From Paracoccus kondratievae (GTDB lineage: Bacteria > Pseudomonadota > Alphaproteobacteria > Rhodobacterales > Rhodobacteraceae), in assembly GCF_009301415.1 (NCBI RefSeq), contig NZ_CP045073.1, positions 868,001 through 932,000 on the forward strand: 64,000 bases of DNA. Reading direction: 5' to 3'. Numbering within the stretch: position 1 is the first letter of the stretch; every line of letters begins with the position of its first letter. Position numbers and translations under genes: made by a program. The notes under the pieces were generated by a model. It had not been told where the DNA came from. It ran no database searches and saw only the letters and a list, made by a program, of their open reading frames with translations. Positions 41,434 to 51,210 of the stretch are shown piece after piece.

Positions 41434-42563
41434 GGCCAACCTCCTGCCGGCTCGAATACTAGATCGCGGGTGACGATGATCCTGACCGGGAAGCCCGGTC
41501 GGATCGTCAGTGTCGGTGCGACCTGCAACTGGCGCTGGACGATCTGCTGACCCGCCTGGTTGATGGTATCCTGTGCGCCATCGCGGATGGCGCGGATCAG
41601 TCGGTCCTCGTCGCTGCTGGCCAATTCCGCACCGACCGCAAGCAAGGTCGAGAGGCCAGCGGCCCGCATCAGATCCCACCAGTGGTAATCCACGCCATCC
41701 TCAAGCCCGGCGTAACCGGAAGCGTCCGCACCCGGCAGGCGCTCCAACACGATGGACCGTCCGCCCGGAAGGATCAGGCGATTCCAGACCAGCAGGACGC
41801 GTCGCTGGCCGAAGGTCACGCCGTCATCGTATTGGCCGATGATGCGTGTGCCCTGCGGGATCAGCAACAAGCTGCCGGTCGGACTGTCATAGACGTTCTC
41901 CGTCACCTGCGCGGTGATCTGGCCGGGAAGATCGGAGCGGATGCCGGTGATAAGCGCCGCCGGGATCACCGCCCCGGCCTGCAGGATATAGGGCGACGCC
42001 GGTGGTGCGACGCGATCCGGGGCGACGGTTTGCCGGTCCACAGGCCCGTTGAGAAAAGCGGTATGACGATCCTGCGCTGGAGCCTGACCACCGAGATCGA
42101 GACCGGCGAGGCCGGGCATGGTCGTTCCCGGCGTTGCTCCAGCCCGCGGACCAGACTGGAAGAACACGCCGCTCAGACGAGCGGCTTCTTCCTCGGCGAG
42201 ACGCCGCTGCACATCTGGATCAACAGCGGGCGTTGTGATGGTCGGTGGCGCGACCGGCTGTCCCCAATTCTGCGCCTCAAGTATCGGGCGGCCGAGATCG
42301 CCCGGCAACGCCGGTCCCAGGACCGGGCCGGTATAGTCGCGCGGCAGGCCGGCAAGCCCATCTGCCGTGGGCCGGTTTTCGGTCGAATAGAGTTCGCCTC
42401 CGCCCGGCCCGGCATCGCGGGTCTGGAGGGCGTAGATCAGCGCCCCGCCAATGCCGAGAAGGGCAACGGCTCCGGCGCCTGCCAGCACCTTGCGAGACAG
42501 GCGGGTGACGCGGGGTGGCTCGGCGCGCAACCGCATGGGGGCTGCAGTGTGGGTGCCACTCAT
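41430..42563 (-). CDS. trbI: conjugal transfer protein TrbI (VirB10-like)
   Basis: This 377-residue inner-membrane-to-periplasm scaffold of the mating-pair channel has a single transmembrane segment near residues 27-45 (VLAGAGAVALLGIGGALIYAL). A Pro-rich periplasmic linker follows, then the VirB10/TrbI core from AGAVIPAALITGIRSDLPGQ to the C-terminus, including TRIIGQYDDGVTFGQRRVLL. ATG 42563 overlaps the trbG stop as ATGA. VirB10 proteins sense ATP use and gate the outer-membrane pore. The gene appears intact, unlike the copy at 21.3 kb. Confidence 0.93.
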   Translation of the reverse strand: MSGTHTAAPMRLRAEPPRVTRLSRKVLAGAGAVALLGIGGALIYALQTRDAGPGGGELYSTENRPTADGLAGLPRDYTGPVLGPALPGDLGRPILEAQNWGQPVAPPTITTPAVDPDVQRRLAEEEAARLSGVFFQSGPRAGATPGTTMPGLAGLDLGGQAPAQDRHTAFLNGPVDRQTVAPDRVAPPASPYILQAGAVIPAALITGIRSDLPGQITAQVTENVYDSPTGSLLLIPQGTRIIGQYDDGVTFGQRRVLLVWNRLILPGGRSIVLERLPGADASGYAGLEDGVDYHWWDLMRAAGLSTLLAVGAELASSDEDRLIRAIRDGAQDTINQAGQQIVQRQLQVAPTLTIRPGFPVRIIVTRDLVFEPAGGWP

Positions 42564-43579
42564 GAGGGTGATCCTCCCGTGGTCGCAGCGGCCGGCTGGG
42601 CTGCGGCCTGCGTCTGCTCGACGCGGACGATCCTGACCACCTGTTGGCGGTCGCCAGAGCCAAGGCGCAGCTCGGCCGCGCCGAACAGGCGGTCCACGAT
42701 CAGGACGTTCTGGTGGATGCGGGAATTGACGATCTGCGGTTCGCCGTCCGATCCAAGGACGAACAGAGGCGGCATCTCACCCTGCACGATGCCGCGTGGG
42801 AATACGACATAGACCCGCCGGCCGTCGTCGAAGACGGAGACCGGTCGCCAAGGCGGGCTGCTGCCCGGCACTTGCAATCCGTAGCGATAGTTTCGTGCGG
42901 TCTCGGCAGGGATGATCGGCGCTGCGGGCACGGCCTGTCGCTGGCCGGGCGGCGGCGCGGGGTAGGCCCAGGCGACGGCAGGCATGTAGAGCGATTCCCG
43001 CGCGCGCAGCTCGATCATGTAGATGCGCCGGTCGGTGGTGATGACGAGATTGGTCGCGATGTCCGCCCGGGTCGGCTTCACCAGAACATGCACACGGCGG
43101 TTTGCGCCCGATCCGCTCTCGGTGTCGCCGATGATCCATCTTGCGGTGTCACCGGCCGCGATCGGCCCCGCGCCGGTCAGGCTCTCGCCTGGTTCCAGCG
43201 CAATGGTGGTGATCTGCCCGACCGATGCGTAAACCTGATAGAGTGCGCCTTCGCTCCACGGATAGATCTGGATGGCATTGTAATAGCCTTCCCGGCGCGG
43301 CTCGACGCGGGCGGCGGCATTGGCGTTTTCGACACGGGCGATCGCGGTGCCCGCCGCCTCGCCGCCGCGCGCCACGGTCCATGCGGGCGGGACATGCAGG
43401 GGCCGGGGCCGGTCATCCACTGTGGCCGTCTGCACAGGGGGCAGCGGCGGCACGTTCCCATCGTAGCTGAATTGCGGCGTCCTGTTCGTGGCGCAGCCTG
43501 CCAGCATCGTCGCGGAGAGTAGCAAAGCCAGAAATACGGGTTTGCGGGAAGCCGTAAACGCGGGTTTGCTCAAAGACAT
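42560..43579 (-). CDS. trbG: conjugal transfer protein TrbG (VirB9-like lipoprotein)
   Basis: This 339-residue periplasmic/outer-membrane component binds the VirB10-like TrbI. The N-terminus carries a lipoprotein signal: SRKPVFLALLLSATMLAGC, with the lipobox LAGC. The C-terminal half has the VirB9/CagX pattern (ITTDRRIYMIELRARE and NYRYGL, then PVSVFDDGRRVYVVFP). ATG 43579 is chosen because it begins the signal peptide; the frame is open to 43702 inside trbF. Confidence 0.92.
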   Translation of the reverse strand: MSLSKPAFTASRKPVFLALLLSATMLAGCATNRTPQFSYDGNVPPLPPVQTATVDDRPRPLHVPPAWTVARGGEAAGTAIARVENANAAARVEPRREGYYNAIQIYPWSEGALYQVYASVGQITTIALEPGESLTGAGPIAAGDTARWIIGDTESGSGANRRVHVLVKPTRADIATNLVITTDRRIYMIELRARESLYMPAVAWAYPAPPPGQRQAVPAAPIIPAETARNYRYGLQVPGSSPPWRPVSVFDDGRRVYVVFPRGIVQGEMPPLFVLGSDGEPQIVNSRIHQNVLIVDRLFGAAELRLGSGDRQQVVRIVRVEQTQAAAQPAAATTGGSPS

Positions 43580-43584
43580 GCGGA

Positions 43585-44274
43585 TCACTGGCTCATCTCC
43601 CGCGACCAGTTGATCGCGTTGACATAGATTCCAAGGGGATTGGCGCGCAGCCGCTCGGCGTCGCGCGGGGTCTGGATCACGACTGTCAGGATCGCGGTCC
43701 ATCGCTCGGCGGTGGAGAGCTGGCCGTTCTCGTAGTGCCGCTCGGTCCAGGCCACGCGGAAGCTGTCCGGCGATGCCCGGATGATGCTCGACACTTCGAC
43801 GGCAACCTGCTGGCGACCGACGCGCGTGAAGGGATCATTGGAGCGGGCGTAGTCGTTCAGCGCAGCCGCGCCCCGGTCGGTGGTGAACTCGTAGGCCCTG
43901 AGCCAATTTTGGCGGACGACGATGGCGTCGGCTGGGAGCGCGCGCACCTGTTCGATGAAGCGGCCAAGGTGAAAGGCGATCTGCGGATCGGTCGGCCGAT
44001 AATCGGCCGCTGCCGGCGCGACGGCTTGCGCCTGGCCGAGATTGTCCACCTGCACCACCCAGGGCACGACGGTTCCGCGCGCGGATTGCCAGACAAGCGC
44101 GCCAGCGAAACCTGCCGCGAGGATCAGCGAACCGAACGCCATATAGCGCCAGTTTCTCGCCTGGACGCGGGCCGAACCTATGCGGTCGTCCCACACCTGC
44201 GCGGCGCGCTGATAGGGCGTTTCGGGTTCCGGCACCTTGCCGTAGTGGGTCGTCGGTCGTTTGAAGATGTTCAT
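43585..44274 (-). CDS. trbF: conjugal transfer protein TrbF (VirB8-like)
   Basis: This 229-residue inner-membrane protein has one transmembrane helix near residues 45-65 (MAFGSLILAAGFAGALVWQ) and a periplasmic VirB8-type domain with the family NPLGIYVNAINWSREMSQ ending. It should nucleate the type IV secretion complex with TrbG and TrbI. Its start overlaps the trbL stop by 4 bases. The N-terminal GKVPEPETPYQRAAQVWDDRIG sequence is usual for Trb-type elements of this group. Confidence 0.92.
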   Translation of the reverse strand: MNIFKRPTTHYGKVPEPETPYQRAAQVWDDRIGSARVQARNWRYMAFGSLILAAGFAGALVWQSARGTVVPWVVQVDNLGQAQAVAPAAADYRPTDPQIAFHLGRFIEQVRALPADAIVVRQNWLRAYEFTTDRGAAALNDYARSNDPFTRVGRQQVAVEVSSIIRASPDSFRVAWTERHYENGQLSTAERWTAILTVVIQTPRDAERLRANPLGIYVNAINWSREMSQ

Positions 44275-45629
44275 GTGCGGTCACTTTCGGAAAGGCTGAC
44301 GGAGGAGCCGCCACCGTGGCTGTCGCCGGACCGGACGGCATGGGCGGCAGCGGTGACGCCGTGGCTCATCGCCCGGCTGCGGCGCATGTTCTGCGCCCAG
44401 GCCGGCGGGCTATCTGCGGCTGAGGGGGTTGACGGTTCGGGCAACGGCGCGCCCGCGATGGTTCCCATGGAGGAGCTGCCGCCGGACGCAGCGAACCCGG
44501 CTTTTGTGCCATCGGAGTAGCTGGATTTCACGCTGTCGGTGGCACGGGAGGCTGCTCGCTTCAGGGGGGAGATCGCGGCCGAGCCTGCGGCGCGCGCCAC
44601 ACCGCCAAGCCCGGAGGCGACCCCGGCCGCGCCGGAGTCGCCTATGGAACCGAGGGAATAGGCGGACGAGGCCGCACCGGCGGCCGAGGCGCCACCGCGC
44701 GTAAGCGCAGCACCACCCGAGAGTGCGGCACCGCCGCCCCGCGCGGCGAGCATGGTCGCGCCACCGGCAGCGACAGCAGCTCCACCGACCCCGAGGCCGG
44801 TTCCAACCGCCGCCCCTGCGCTGAGTTGCGGGCCGCCCGAGACGAGGCCGGTGGCAATACCGGGACCAAAGATACCGAGGCCGAGAAGGGAAAGGGCGGC
44901 CAGCACGATGGCCATGGCGTCGTCGATGGTCGGGGTCGCGCCGCCGAAGCCTGCGGTGAACTGGCCGAAGAGTGTCGAGCCGATGCCGATGATGACGGTC
45001 AAAACCAGCACCTTGATGCCGGATGAGACGACATTGCCCAGAACCCGTTCGGCCATGAAGGCAGTCTTGCCGAAGAGACCGAAGGGGATCAGCACAAAGC
45101 CGGCCAGGGTGGTCAGCTTGAACTCGATCAGGGTGACAAAGAGCTGGATCGCCAGAATGAAGAAGGCGAGGATCACCAGCGCCCAGGCGAAGAACAGACA
45201 GAGGATCTGCACCAGGTTTTCGAAGACCGCGATCCAGCCCATGAGATCGGAGATGGATTCGAGTAGCGGCCGCCCGGCATCGAGGCCGATCTGGGCGACG
45301 CGGCCGGGGCGCAGGAGATCGGCGGCGGAAAACCCCGTGCCCGAGGCCATGAGGCCGAGGCCGGCGAAGCTCTCAAAGACGATGCGGGCAAGATTGTTCC
45401 AGTTGGAGATGATATAGGCGAAGACCCCGACGAAGATCGTCTTCTTCACCAGGCGCGCAATGATGTCGTCGTCGACGCCCCAGGCCCAGAACAGAGCGGC
45501 GAGTGTCACGTCGATGACGATGAGCGTTGTGGCGATAAAGGCCACCTCACCGCCGAGCAGGCCGAAGCCCGAGTCGATATAGCTGGTGAAGATGCCGAGA
45601 AAATTGTCGATGACCCCCGTCCCGCCCAT
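44271..45629 (-). CDS. trbL: conjugal transfer protein TrbL (VirB6-like)
   Basis: This 452-residue polytopic inner-membrane component has about six hydrophobic segments between residues 25 and 250. The last 180 residues are Gly/Ala/Ser-rich and low complexity, as in TrbL/VirB6 proteins. It begins MGGTGVIDNFLGIFTSYIDS. The C-terminal tail varies most in this family and may face entry-exclusion specificity. It overlaps trbF by 4 bases and follows the TrbK-like gene after 2 bases. Confidence 0.91.
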   Translation of the reverse strand: MGGTGVIDNFLGIFTSYIDSGFGLLGGEVAFIATTLIVIDVTLAALFWAWGVDDDIIARLVKKTIFVGVFAYIISNWNNLARIVFESFAGLGLMASGTGFSAADLLRPGRVAQIGLDAGRPLLESISDLMGWIAVFENLVQILCLFFAWALVILAFFILAIQLFVTLIEFKLTTLAGFVLIPFGLFGKTAFMAERVLGNVVSSGIKVLVLTVIIGIGSTLFGQFTAGFGGATPTIDDAMAIVLAALSLLGLGIFGPGIATGLVSGGPQLSAGAAVGTGLGVGGAAVAAGGATMLAARGGGAALSGGAALTRGGASAAGAASSAYSLGSIGDSGAAGVASGLGGVARAAGSAAISPLKRAASRATDSVKSSYSDGTKAGFAASGGSSSMGTIAGAPLPEPSTPSAADSPPAWAQNMRRSRAMSHGVTAAAHAVRSGDSHGGGSSVSLSESDRT

Positions 45630-45631
45630 GA

Positions 45632-45919
45632 TTATCGCCCCCCATCCGGGCCAGGCGTCGCTTGCGCGGGTGTCCGGCCAAGAAATCGGTCGCGGGTCTC
45701 GGCCCAGATGCCCAGGCAGGCGGCATCATTGGCTGCCGCTTCGCCCATCTCCTGACAGCGGCGCTGCCCTTCGCGCAGGGGATCGACCTGACGCGAAAGC
45801 GCAGGAGCGGAAGGTGCTGGCGCGGGGGCTTCCTCGCGGGTCATCTCGATGATCGCCGCGGTGATCGCGATGGCGACGAACACGATGGCCGCGATGCGGG
45901 CCAGCACCTTCCCTCCCAT
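45632..45919 (-). CDS. TrbK-alt-type putative entry-exclusion protein
   Basis: This 95-residue protein has an N-terminal membrane anchor (VLARIAAIVFVAIAITAAII) and a short periplasmic part with two Cys (RRCQEMGEAAANDAACLGIW). Its place between trbJ and trbL is that of the trbK-type entry-exclusion gene, which in related elements blocks uptake of a second copy. There is no lipobox, so it is of the alternative TrbK type rather than the RP4 lipoprotein. The role is inferred from position and form. Confidence 0.8.
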   Translation of the reverse strand: MGGKVLARIAAIVFVAIAITAAIIEMTREEAPAPAPSAPALSRQVDPLREGQRRCQEMGEAAANDAACLGIWAETRDRFLGRTPAQATPGPDGGR

Positions 45920-45936
45920 GATCTGCCCTCCCAGCC

Positions 45937-46719
45937 TCAGTTGAACATCTGCGCGTTTCCGGGCTGGTAGCCCGCCCCCGGCGTCAGGAAGCGCTCGCGT
46001 TGGATGCGGCCCTGCTCGGCAGCGGTCGCCCGCTCGGCTTCCGTGAGGGCCTCCGCCCGGCCATTAGCCGAGATGACCGCAACCAGGTCGGAAAGCTGCT
46101 GCGACTGGAGGGCGAGAAGCTGGTTGCCGGCCTGCGTAGCTTGCAGCGCCCCGGTCGCGCCCTGGCTTTCGCCGACGAGCGCGGACATCTCGGCCCGGTT
46201 GCTGTCGATGTTCCCGACAACGCCGGCCTGCACCCGCATGGCGTCCTGAAGGCCCCCGACGGTATTCTCCCAGCGAGACCGGGCATCGGCGATGAGCTGC
46301 TGATCCGTGGTCGTAAGGGACAGATTGCCATAATCCTGCTGAAACATCTGGTCGATGTTCTGCACGTCGAAGGCGATGTTCTGGGCCTGACCGAGAAGCT
46401 GCTGGGTCCGCTGGACATTTTGCTGAAGGGCCTGCAGCGAGCTGTGGGGCAAGCTCGCGAGATTGCGGGCCTGGTTGATCAGCATCTGTGCCTCGTTCTG
46501 GAGCGAGGTAATCTGATTGTTGATCTGCTCCAGCGTGCGGGCGGCGGTCAGCAGGTTCTCGGCATGGTTGGTGGGGTCGTAGACGATCCTGCCAAACCCG
46601 CCGAAGAAGGCATGGGCCGGCGTCGTGAACACCGGCGCAAGAGCCAGCGGCGCAGCGAGCGCAAGAGTGAGCGTCGAAACGCTGGCCATGCGGGTGAACC
46701 AGGGAATTGCGCGCGTCAT
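45937..46719 (-). CDS. trbJ: conjugal transfer protein TrbJ (VirB5-like)
   Basis: This 260-residue secreted protein has a Sec signal peptide (about residues 1-36, ending TTPAHAFFGG). The mature part has long coiled-coil-prone helices rich in Gln and Leu (RTLEQINNQITSLQNEAQML and VQRTQQLLGQAQNIA). It probably sits at the pilus tip or assembly site. Its start overlaps the trbE stop by 4 bases. Confidence 0.9.
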   Translation of the reverse strand: MTRAIPWFTRMASVSTLTLALAAPLALAPVFTTPAHAFFGGFGRIVYDPTNHAENLLTAARTLEQINNQITSLQNEAQMLINQARNLASLPHSSLQALQQNVQRTQQLLGQAQNIAFDVQNIDQMFQQDYGNLSLTTTDQQLIADARSRWENTVGGLQDAMRVQAGVVGNIDSNRAEMSALVGESQGATGALQATQAGNQLLALQSQQLSDLVAVISANGRAEALTEAERATAAEQGRIQRERFLTPGAGYQPGNAQMFN

Positions 46720-49223
46720 GGGGTAATCTCCTCTTCTTCCAGGATGATGCCGAACTCGTCCTCATCGACGACGGGCGGCAGGTGTTCGCTTTCGGTCGCG
46801 AGATTGGTGAGGTCCGGGATGAGATCGGCCGCCCAATCGACGCCGCGGGCGCACAGCCAGGCGGCGAGAAACCCGTTGCGGCCATGCTCGGCGAGGATGT
46901 CGCTGATCAGGGCCTGATCGGACTTGGCCGATGCGGCGCAAAGCGCCAGCCCGACTTCCGACAAGCCAAGGTCGAACAGGCGGTTGCCGCGCCGCGACTG
47001 GCAGTAGTAGTCCCTTTTCGGCGTGGCCCGTGCGAGGATCTCGATCTGCCGGTCGTTCAGCCCGAAGCGACGATAAATCGCCGTGATCTGCGGCTCGATG
47101 GCGCGCTCGTTCGGCAAGAGGAGCCGCGTCGGGCAGCTTTCGATGATCGCCGGGGCGATGGCGGAATTGTCGATGTCCGATAGCGACTGCGTGGCGAAGA
47201 TGACGCTGGCGTTCTTCTTGCGCAGGGTCTTGAGCCATTCCCTGAGCTGGTCCGCGAACCCGTCGTCATCGAGCGCCAGCCAGCCCTCGTCGATAATCAG
47301 CAGCGTCGGTCGGCCATCAAGTCGATCGCCGATACGGTGGAACAGGTAGGACAAAACCGCCGGTGCGGCTCCAGTGCCGACCAGGCCCTCGATCTCGAAC
47401 GCCTGCACGTCGGCAGAGCCAAGATGTTCGGCCTCCGCATCGAGCAACCGGCCATAGGGTCCACCGACGCAATAGGAACGCAGCGCCTGTTTCAGGTCAT
47501 TGGATTGCAGCAACACGGCGAGGCCGGTGATGGTGCGTTCCCCGACCGGGGCAGAGGCAAGCGAGGTCAGCGCCGTCCAGAGATGTTCCTTCACTTCGGG
47601 CGTAATCTGGATGTTCTCACGCATCAGGATCGCCACGATCCAGTCGGCGGCCCAGGCCCGTTCGGATGTTTCGTGGATGCGGGCCAGCGGTTGCAGAGAA
47701 ACGGATGTCTCGGAAGCGTCGGTCAGTTCGCCGCCGAGATCGTGCCAGTCACCCTGCATAGCGAGTGCGGAGGCACGGATGGAGCCGCCGAAATCGAAGG
47801 CAAAGACCTGTGAGCGCGCGTAGCGGCGGAACTGCAAGGCCATCAGCGCCAGCAGCACCGACTTGCCGGCGCCGGTCGGCCCGACGACGAGGGTATGGCC
47901 CACGTCACCGACATGAAGGGAGAGCCGGAACGGGGTCGATCCTTCGGTCCTGCCGTATAGCAGCGGGGGTGCGCCGAAGTGATCGTCCCGTTCCGGCCCC
48001 GCCCACACGGCGCTTGAGGGGACCATGTGGGCAAGGTTGAGCGTCGAGATTGGCGGTTGCCTGACATTGGCGTAGGCATGTCCGGGCAGGCTGCCGAGCC
48101 AGGCGTCGACGGCATTGACCGTTTCGACCATGACGCTGAAATCGCGGGACTGGATGATCTTTTCGACCAGGCGCAGCTTTTCGTCGGCGCGGCGGGCATC
48201 CTCGTCCCAGACGGTGACGGTCGCCGTGACATAGGCCATCCCGGCCATGTCGGCGCCGAGTTCCTGCAAGGCCATGTCCGCGTCCGCCGCCTTGTTCGCG
48301 GCATCGGTGTCCACGAGCGCGGATTGCTCGTTGGTCATCACCTCCTTGATGATCGCCGCGATGCTCTTGCGCTTGGCGAACCATTGCCGCCTGATCTTCG
48401 TCAGCAGCCGGGTCGCGTCGGTCTTGTCCATGAGGACGGCGCGGGTGGACCATCGGTAGGGGAAGGCGAGCCGGTTCATCTCGTCGAGGAGGCCGGGGGT
48501 GGTGGTGCCGGGAAAGCCGGTGATCGTCAGCACCCGGAGATGCTGATTGCCCAGCCGCGGCTCCAATCCTCCGGTCATTGGCTGGTCAGCCAGCAGAGCG
48601 TCGAGATACATCGGCACTTCCGGCACGCGGACGCGATGCCGGTTGGTCGAGATCGTGGAATGGAGATAGGTCAGCGTGCCGGCGTCATCGAGCCAGCGGC
48701 ATTCCGGCATGAAGCCGTCGAGCAGCGCCAGAACGCGGTCGGTGCGGTCGATGAAGCCGCGCACCAGCTCCCAGGGGTTCACGCCCGAAGTCTCGCGGCC
48801 CTCGTAGAGCCAGGACACCGAGCGGGCGGCACCTTCTGCGGGCGGAAGCCAGAGGAAGGTGAGAAAGTAGCCCGAGACGAAATGGCTGCCTTCCTGTTCG
48901 AAATCGGCCTTGCGCTCGGCATCGACCAGCGCCGAGGCGGGATCGGGGAACCGGCTGGCGGGATAGATGGCGGCTTCCGAGCGCTGCGCCTCGACGAAAA
49001 TGGCCCAGCCAGAGCCGAGACGGCGGAAGGCGTTGTTCAGCCGCCCGGCGACCGCGACCAGTTCGGCCGCGACGGCGGAATCCAGATCCGGCCCGCGAAA
49101 CTTCGCCGTCCTCTGGAAGGAACCATCCTTGTTGAGGACAACGCCCTCCCCGACCAGGGCGACCCAAGGAAGATAATCGGCCAGACGGGATGCGGTGCGG
49201 CGGTATTCTGCGAGATTCATCAT
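46716..49223 (-). CDS. trbE: conjugal transfer ATPase TrbE (VirB4-like)
   Basis: This 835-residue ATPase powers assembly of the transfer channel. The CagE/VirB4 N-terminal region (about 1-400) precedes the motor domain with Walker A VVGPTGAGKSVLLALM (about 455-470) and Walker B TLLIIDEGWLALDDDGF (about 650-666). Glu-rich residues form the extreme C-terminus. ATG 49223 or a second ATG at 49220 could start the protein. The gene is full length and uninterrupted. Confidence 0.94.
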   Translation of the reverse strand: MMNLAEYRRTASRLADYLPWVALVGEGVVLNKDGSFQRTAKFRGPDLDSAVAAELVAVAGRLNNAFRRLGSGWAIFVEAQRSEAAIYPASRFPDPASALVDAERKADFEQEGSHFVSGYFLTFLWLPPAEGAARSVSWLYEGRETSGVNPWELVRGFIDRTDRVLALLDGFMPECRWLDDAGTLTYLHSTISTNRHRVRVPEVPMYLDALLADQPMTGGLEPRLGNQHLRVLTITGFPGTTTPGLLDEMNRLAFPYRWSTRAVLMDKTDATRLLTKIRRQWFAKRKSIAAIIKEVMTNEQSALVDTDAANKAADADMALQELGADMAGMAYVTATVTVWDEDARRADEKLRLVEKIIQSRDFSVMVETVNAVDAWLGSLPGHAYANVRQPPISTLNLAHMVPSSAVWAGPERDDHFGAPPLLYGRTEGSTPFRLSLHVGDVGHTLVVGPTGAGKSVLLALMALQFRRYARSQVFAFDFGGSIRASALAMQGDWHDLGGELTDASETSVSLQPLARIHETSERAWAADWIVAILMRENIQITPEVKEHLWTALTSLASAPVGERTITGLAVLLQSNDLKQALRSYCVGGPYGRLLDAEAEHLGSADVQAFEIEGLVGTGAAPAVLSYLFHRIGDRLDGRPTLLIIDEGWLALDDDGFADQLREWLKTLRKKNASVIFATQSLSDIDNSAIAPAIIESCPTRLLLPNERAIEPQITAIYRRFGLNDRQIEILARATPKRDYYCQSRRGNRLFDLGLSEVGLALCAASAKSDQALISDILAEHGRNGFLAAWLCARGVDWAADLIPDLTNLATESEHLPPVVDEDEFGIILEEEEITP

Positions 49224-49233
49224 GGATCAAACC

Positions 49234-49515
49234 TCACACCGAGAGATGGCCGGGGATGCGCAGATGGCGGCGCGCAACCTCGACGAAGAGCGGATCGCGC
49301 TTGGCGGCCCAGACGGCGGCGATGTGACCGACCGCCCAGATCAGGATGCCTGCCAGCCAGAGCTGGAGGCCGAGGCCGACCGCCCCGGCCAGCGTGCCGT
49401 TGAGGATTGCGACAGAGCGTGGAGCACCGCCGAGCAGGATCGGCTCGGTCAGGGCGCGGTGAACCGGCACCGCGAAGCCCGGCACCGCGTCGAGGGCCTC
49501 GAAGCTCACCGCCAT
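49234..49515 (-). CDS. trbD: conjugal transfer protein TrbD (VirB3-like)
   Basis: This 93-residue inner-membrane protein has two hydrophobic helices (ILNGTLAGAVGLGLQLWLAG and IWAVGHIAAVWAA) and the conserved PVHRALTEPILLGGAPR N-terminus of the VirB3/TrbD family. Start and the trbC stop share one base (TGATG). It is thought to work with the TrbE ATPase. Confidence 0.9.
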   Translation of the reverse strand: MAVSFEALDAVPGFAVPVHRALTEPILLGGAPRSVAILNGTLAGAVGLGLQLWLAGILIWAVGHIAAVWAAKRDPLFVEVARRHLRIPGHLSV

Positions 49516-49844
49516 CAGACCAGCGCCCCGCCGCCGAAGCTGAAGAACGACAGGAAGAAGGAACTGGCGGCGAAGGCGATGGAGATGCCGAAGACGATCT
49601 GGATCAGTCGCCGGAAGCCCCCACCCGTATCACCGAAGGCCAACGTCAGGCCGGTGACGATGATGATGATCACCGCCACGATCTTGGCCACCGGCCCTTC
49701 AACGGATTCGAGGATGGATTGCAGCGGCGCTTCCCAGGGCATCGAGGAGCCCGAAGCCCAGGCGGGGGAAGTCATGAGGCTCACCCAGGCGACGGCCGAG
49801 GCGGTTGCGATATGGCGACGGATGCGGAAGGCACGACGGATCAT
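49515..49844 (-). CDS. trbC: conjugative pilin TrbC (VirB2-like)
   Basis: This 109-residue prepilin has a signal peptide to about residue 31 (ending SPAWAS) and two hydrophobic helices, IVAVIIIIVTGLTLAFGD and LIQIVFGISIAFAASSFF, typical of VirB2 pilins. Maturation to a cyclic pilin by the TraF peptidase at 58.9-59.5 kb is probable, as in RP4. It overlaps trbB by 4 bases. Confidence 0.91.
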   Translation of the reverse strand: MIRRAFRIRRHIATASAVAWVSLMTSPAWASGSSMPWEAPLQSILESVEGPVAKIVAVIIIIVTGLTLAFGDTGGGFRRLIQIVFGISIAFAASSFFLSFFSFGGGALV

Positions 49845-50839
49845 GCAGGGTCTCCAGTGTTGCGAGTGGTGTCGGGTTCTGAAAAGGCGGGGAAAATCCG
49901 GTAGTCGCCGTCGGGACCGAGACCATCGACGCAGGCGAGTTCCACAAGCCGCCGTGCGGAACCGCGACCGGCAAGGACAGCCACGAGGTCGATGGTTTCG
50001 GCGATCATGGAGCGCGGGACGGTAACGACAGCTTCCTGGATCAGTTGTTCGAGGCGGCGCAGCGCGCCAATTCCGGAACCGGCGTGAATGGTGCCGATGC
50101 CGCCCGGATGGCCGGTTCCCCAGGCTTTGAGGAGATCGAGCGCCTCGGCGCCGCGCACCTCACCGATCGGAATGCGGTCGGGACGCAGGCGCAGCGAGGA
50201 ACGGACCAGATCGGACAGAGTGGCAACGCCATCCTTGGTCCGCATGGCGACGAGGTTGGGCGCGGCGCATTGCAGCTCGCGGGTGTCCTCGATGATGACG
50301 ACGCGATCCTGCGTCTTCGCCACCTCGGCCAGCAGTGCATTGGTCAGCGTGGTCTTTCCGGTCGAGGTGCCGCCGGCCACCAGGATGTTGGCACGCGACA
50401 GAACGGCAGCGCGGAGTGTTTCCGCCTGGCCGGCGAACATGATGCCGGCCGCCACATAGTCATCAAGCGTGAACACCGCGACGGCGGGCTTGCGGATGGC
50501 GAAGGCGGGCGCGGCCACGACCGGCGGCAACAAGCCCTCAAAGCGCTCGCCGGTCTCGGGCAGTTCTGCCGACACGCGTGGGCTACGGGTGTGGACTTCG
50601 ACGCCGACATGATGAGCAACCAGGCGCACGATGCGCTCGCCATCGGCGGCGGATAGCGTCTCGCCGGTGTCGGCCAATCCTTTGGACAGCCGGTCCACCC
50701 AGATCCGGCCGTCGGGGTTCAGCATGACCTCGACGACGGACGGGTCTTGCAGCAGGGTTGAGATGGCAGGCCCGAGCGCCGTCCGGAGCATGCGCGCGCC
50801 GCGGTCCACCGTTGCCTGTTTGTGGTTGATGCCTGCCAT
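49841..50839 (-). CDS. trbB: conjugal transfer ATPase TrbB (VirB11-like)
   Basis: This 332-residue hexameric secretion ATPase is the first gene of the trb operon. Walker A is [11 protein letters not shown] (about 155-165), with the Asp box [10 protein letters not shown] and the His box [14 protein letters not shown]. An N-terminal part with [19 protein letters not shown] is typical of VirB11 proteins. ATG 50839 has no strong ribosome site. Upstream lies the metal-resistance cassette instead of the copG/traG genes usually found adjacent in such elements. Confidence 0.93.
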   Translation of the reverse strand: MAGINHKQATVDRGARMLRTALGPAISTLLQDPSVVEVMLNPDGRIWVDRLSKGLADTGETLSAADGERIVRLVAHHVGVEVHTRSPRVSAELPETGERFEGLLPPVVAAPAFAIRKPAVAVFTLDDYVAAGIMFAGQAETLRAAVLSRANILVAGGTSTGKTTLTNALLAEVAKTQDRVVIIEDTRELQCAAPNLVAMRTKDGVATLSDLVRSSLRLRPDRIPIGEVRGAEALDLLKAWGTGHPGGIGTIHAGSGIGALRRLEQLIQEAVVTVPRSMIAETIDLVAVLAGRGSARRLVELACVDGLGPDGDYRIFPAFSEPDTTRNTGDPA

Positions 50840-51210
50840 CTCGTCCCCGTTCCACCGGGGAGGCGAGAGATGATCCCCGGATGGGGATAACTAAAGGAGA
50901 CCCAAACCGCGCCTTTTCAACAAGTTTCGACCATCGTAGTAGCGTGGCGTGCAAATACAGGAGAACGGCGGTGGCCCTGCGCTGCGCCAAGCGAGGCTTT
51001 GATTCCGCTGCGATTCACCCACGCAATTCGTTCTTAAAGTCCATTGCTGCGAGCACTGGAAGAAAAACGCCGCTCCGTACCCGATGCCCATCGGCAGATA
51101 AACGGCCAGTTTCGGTCAGTCGCCGGACGTGGCGAACGATCCAATGAGGTCAGCGAAAGTGAGGTAGGTTTCTCACTGGACCGCTACGAGCTGCTGATAG
51201 GGCTGCCACA
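50840..51210. other. gene-free gap between trbB and the metal-resistance cassette
   Basis: No coding region, recognisable repeat or RNA is seen in these 371 bases. It should contain the trb promoter and the left joint of the inserted cassette. Short open frames here show no family likeness. Confidence 0.6.
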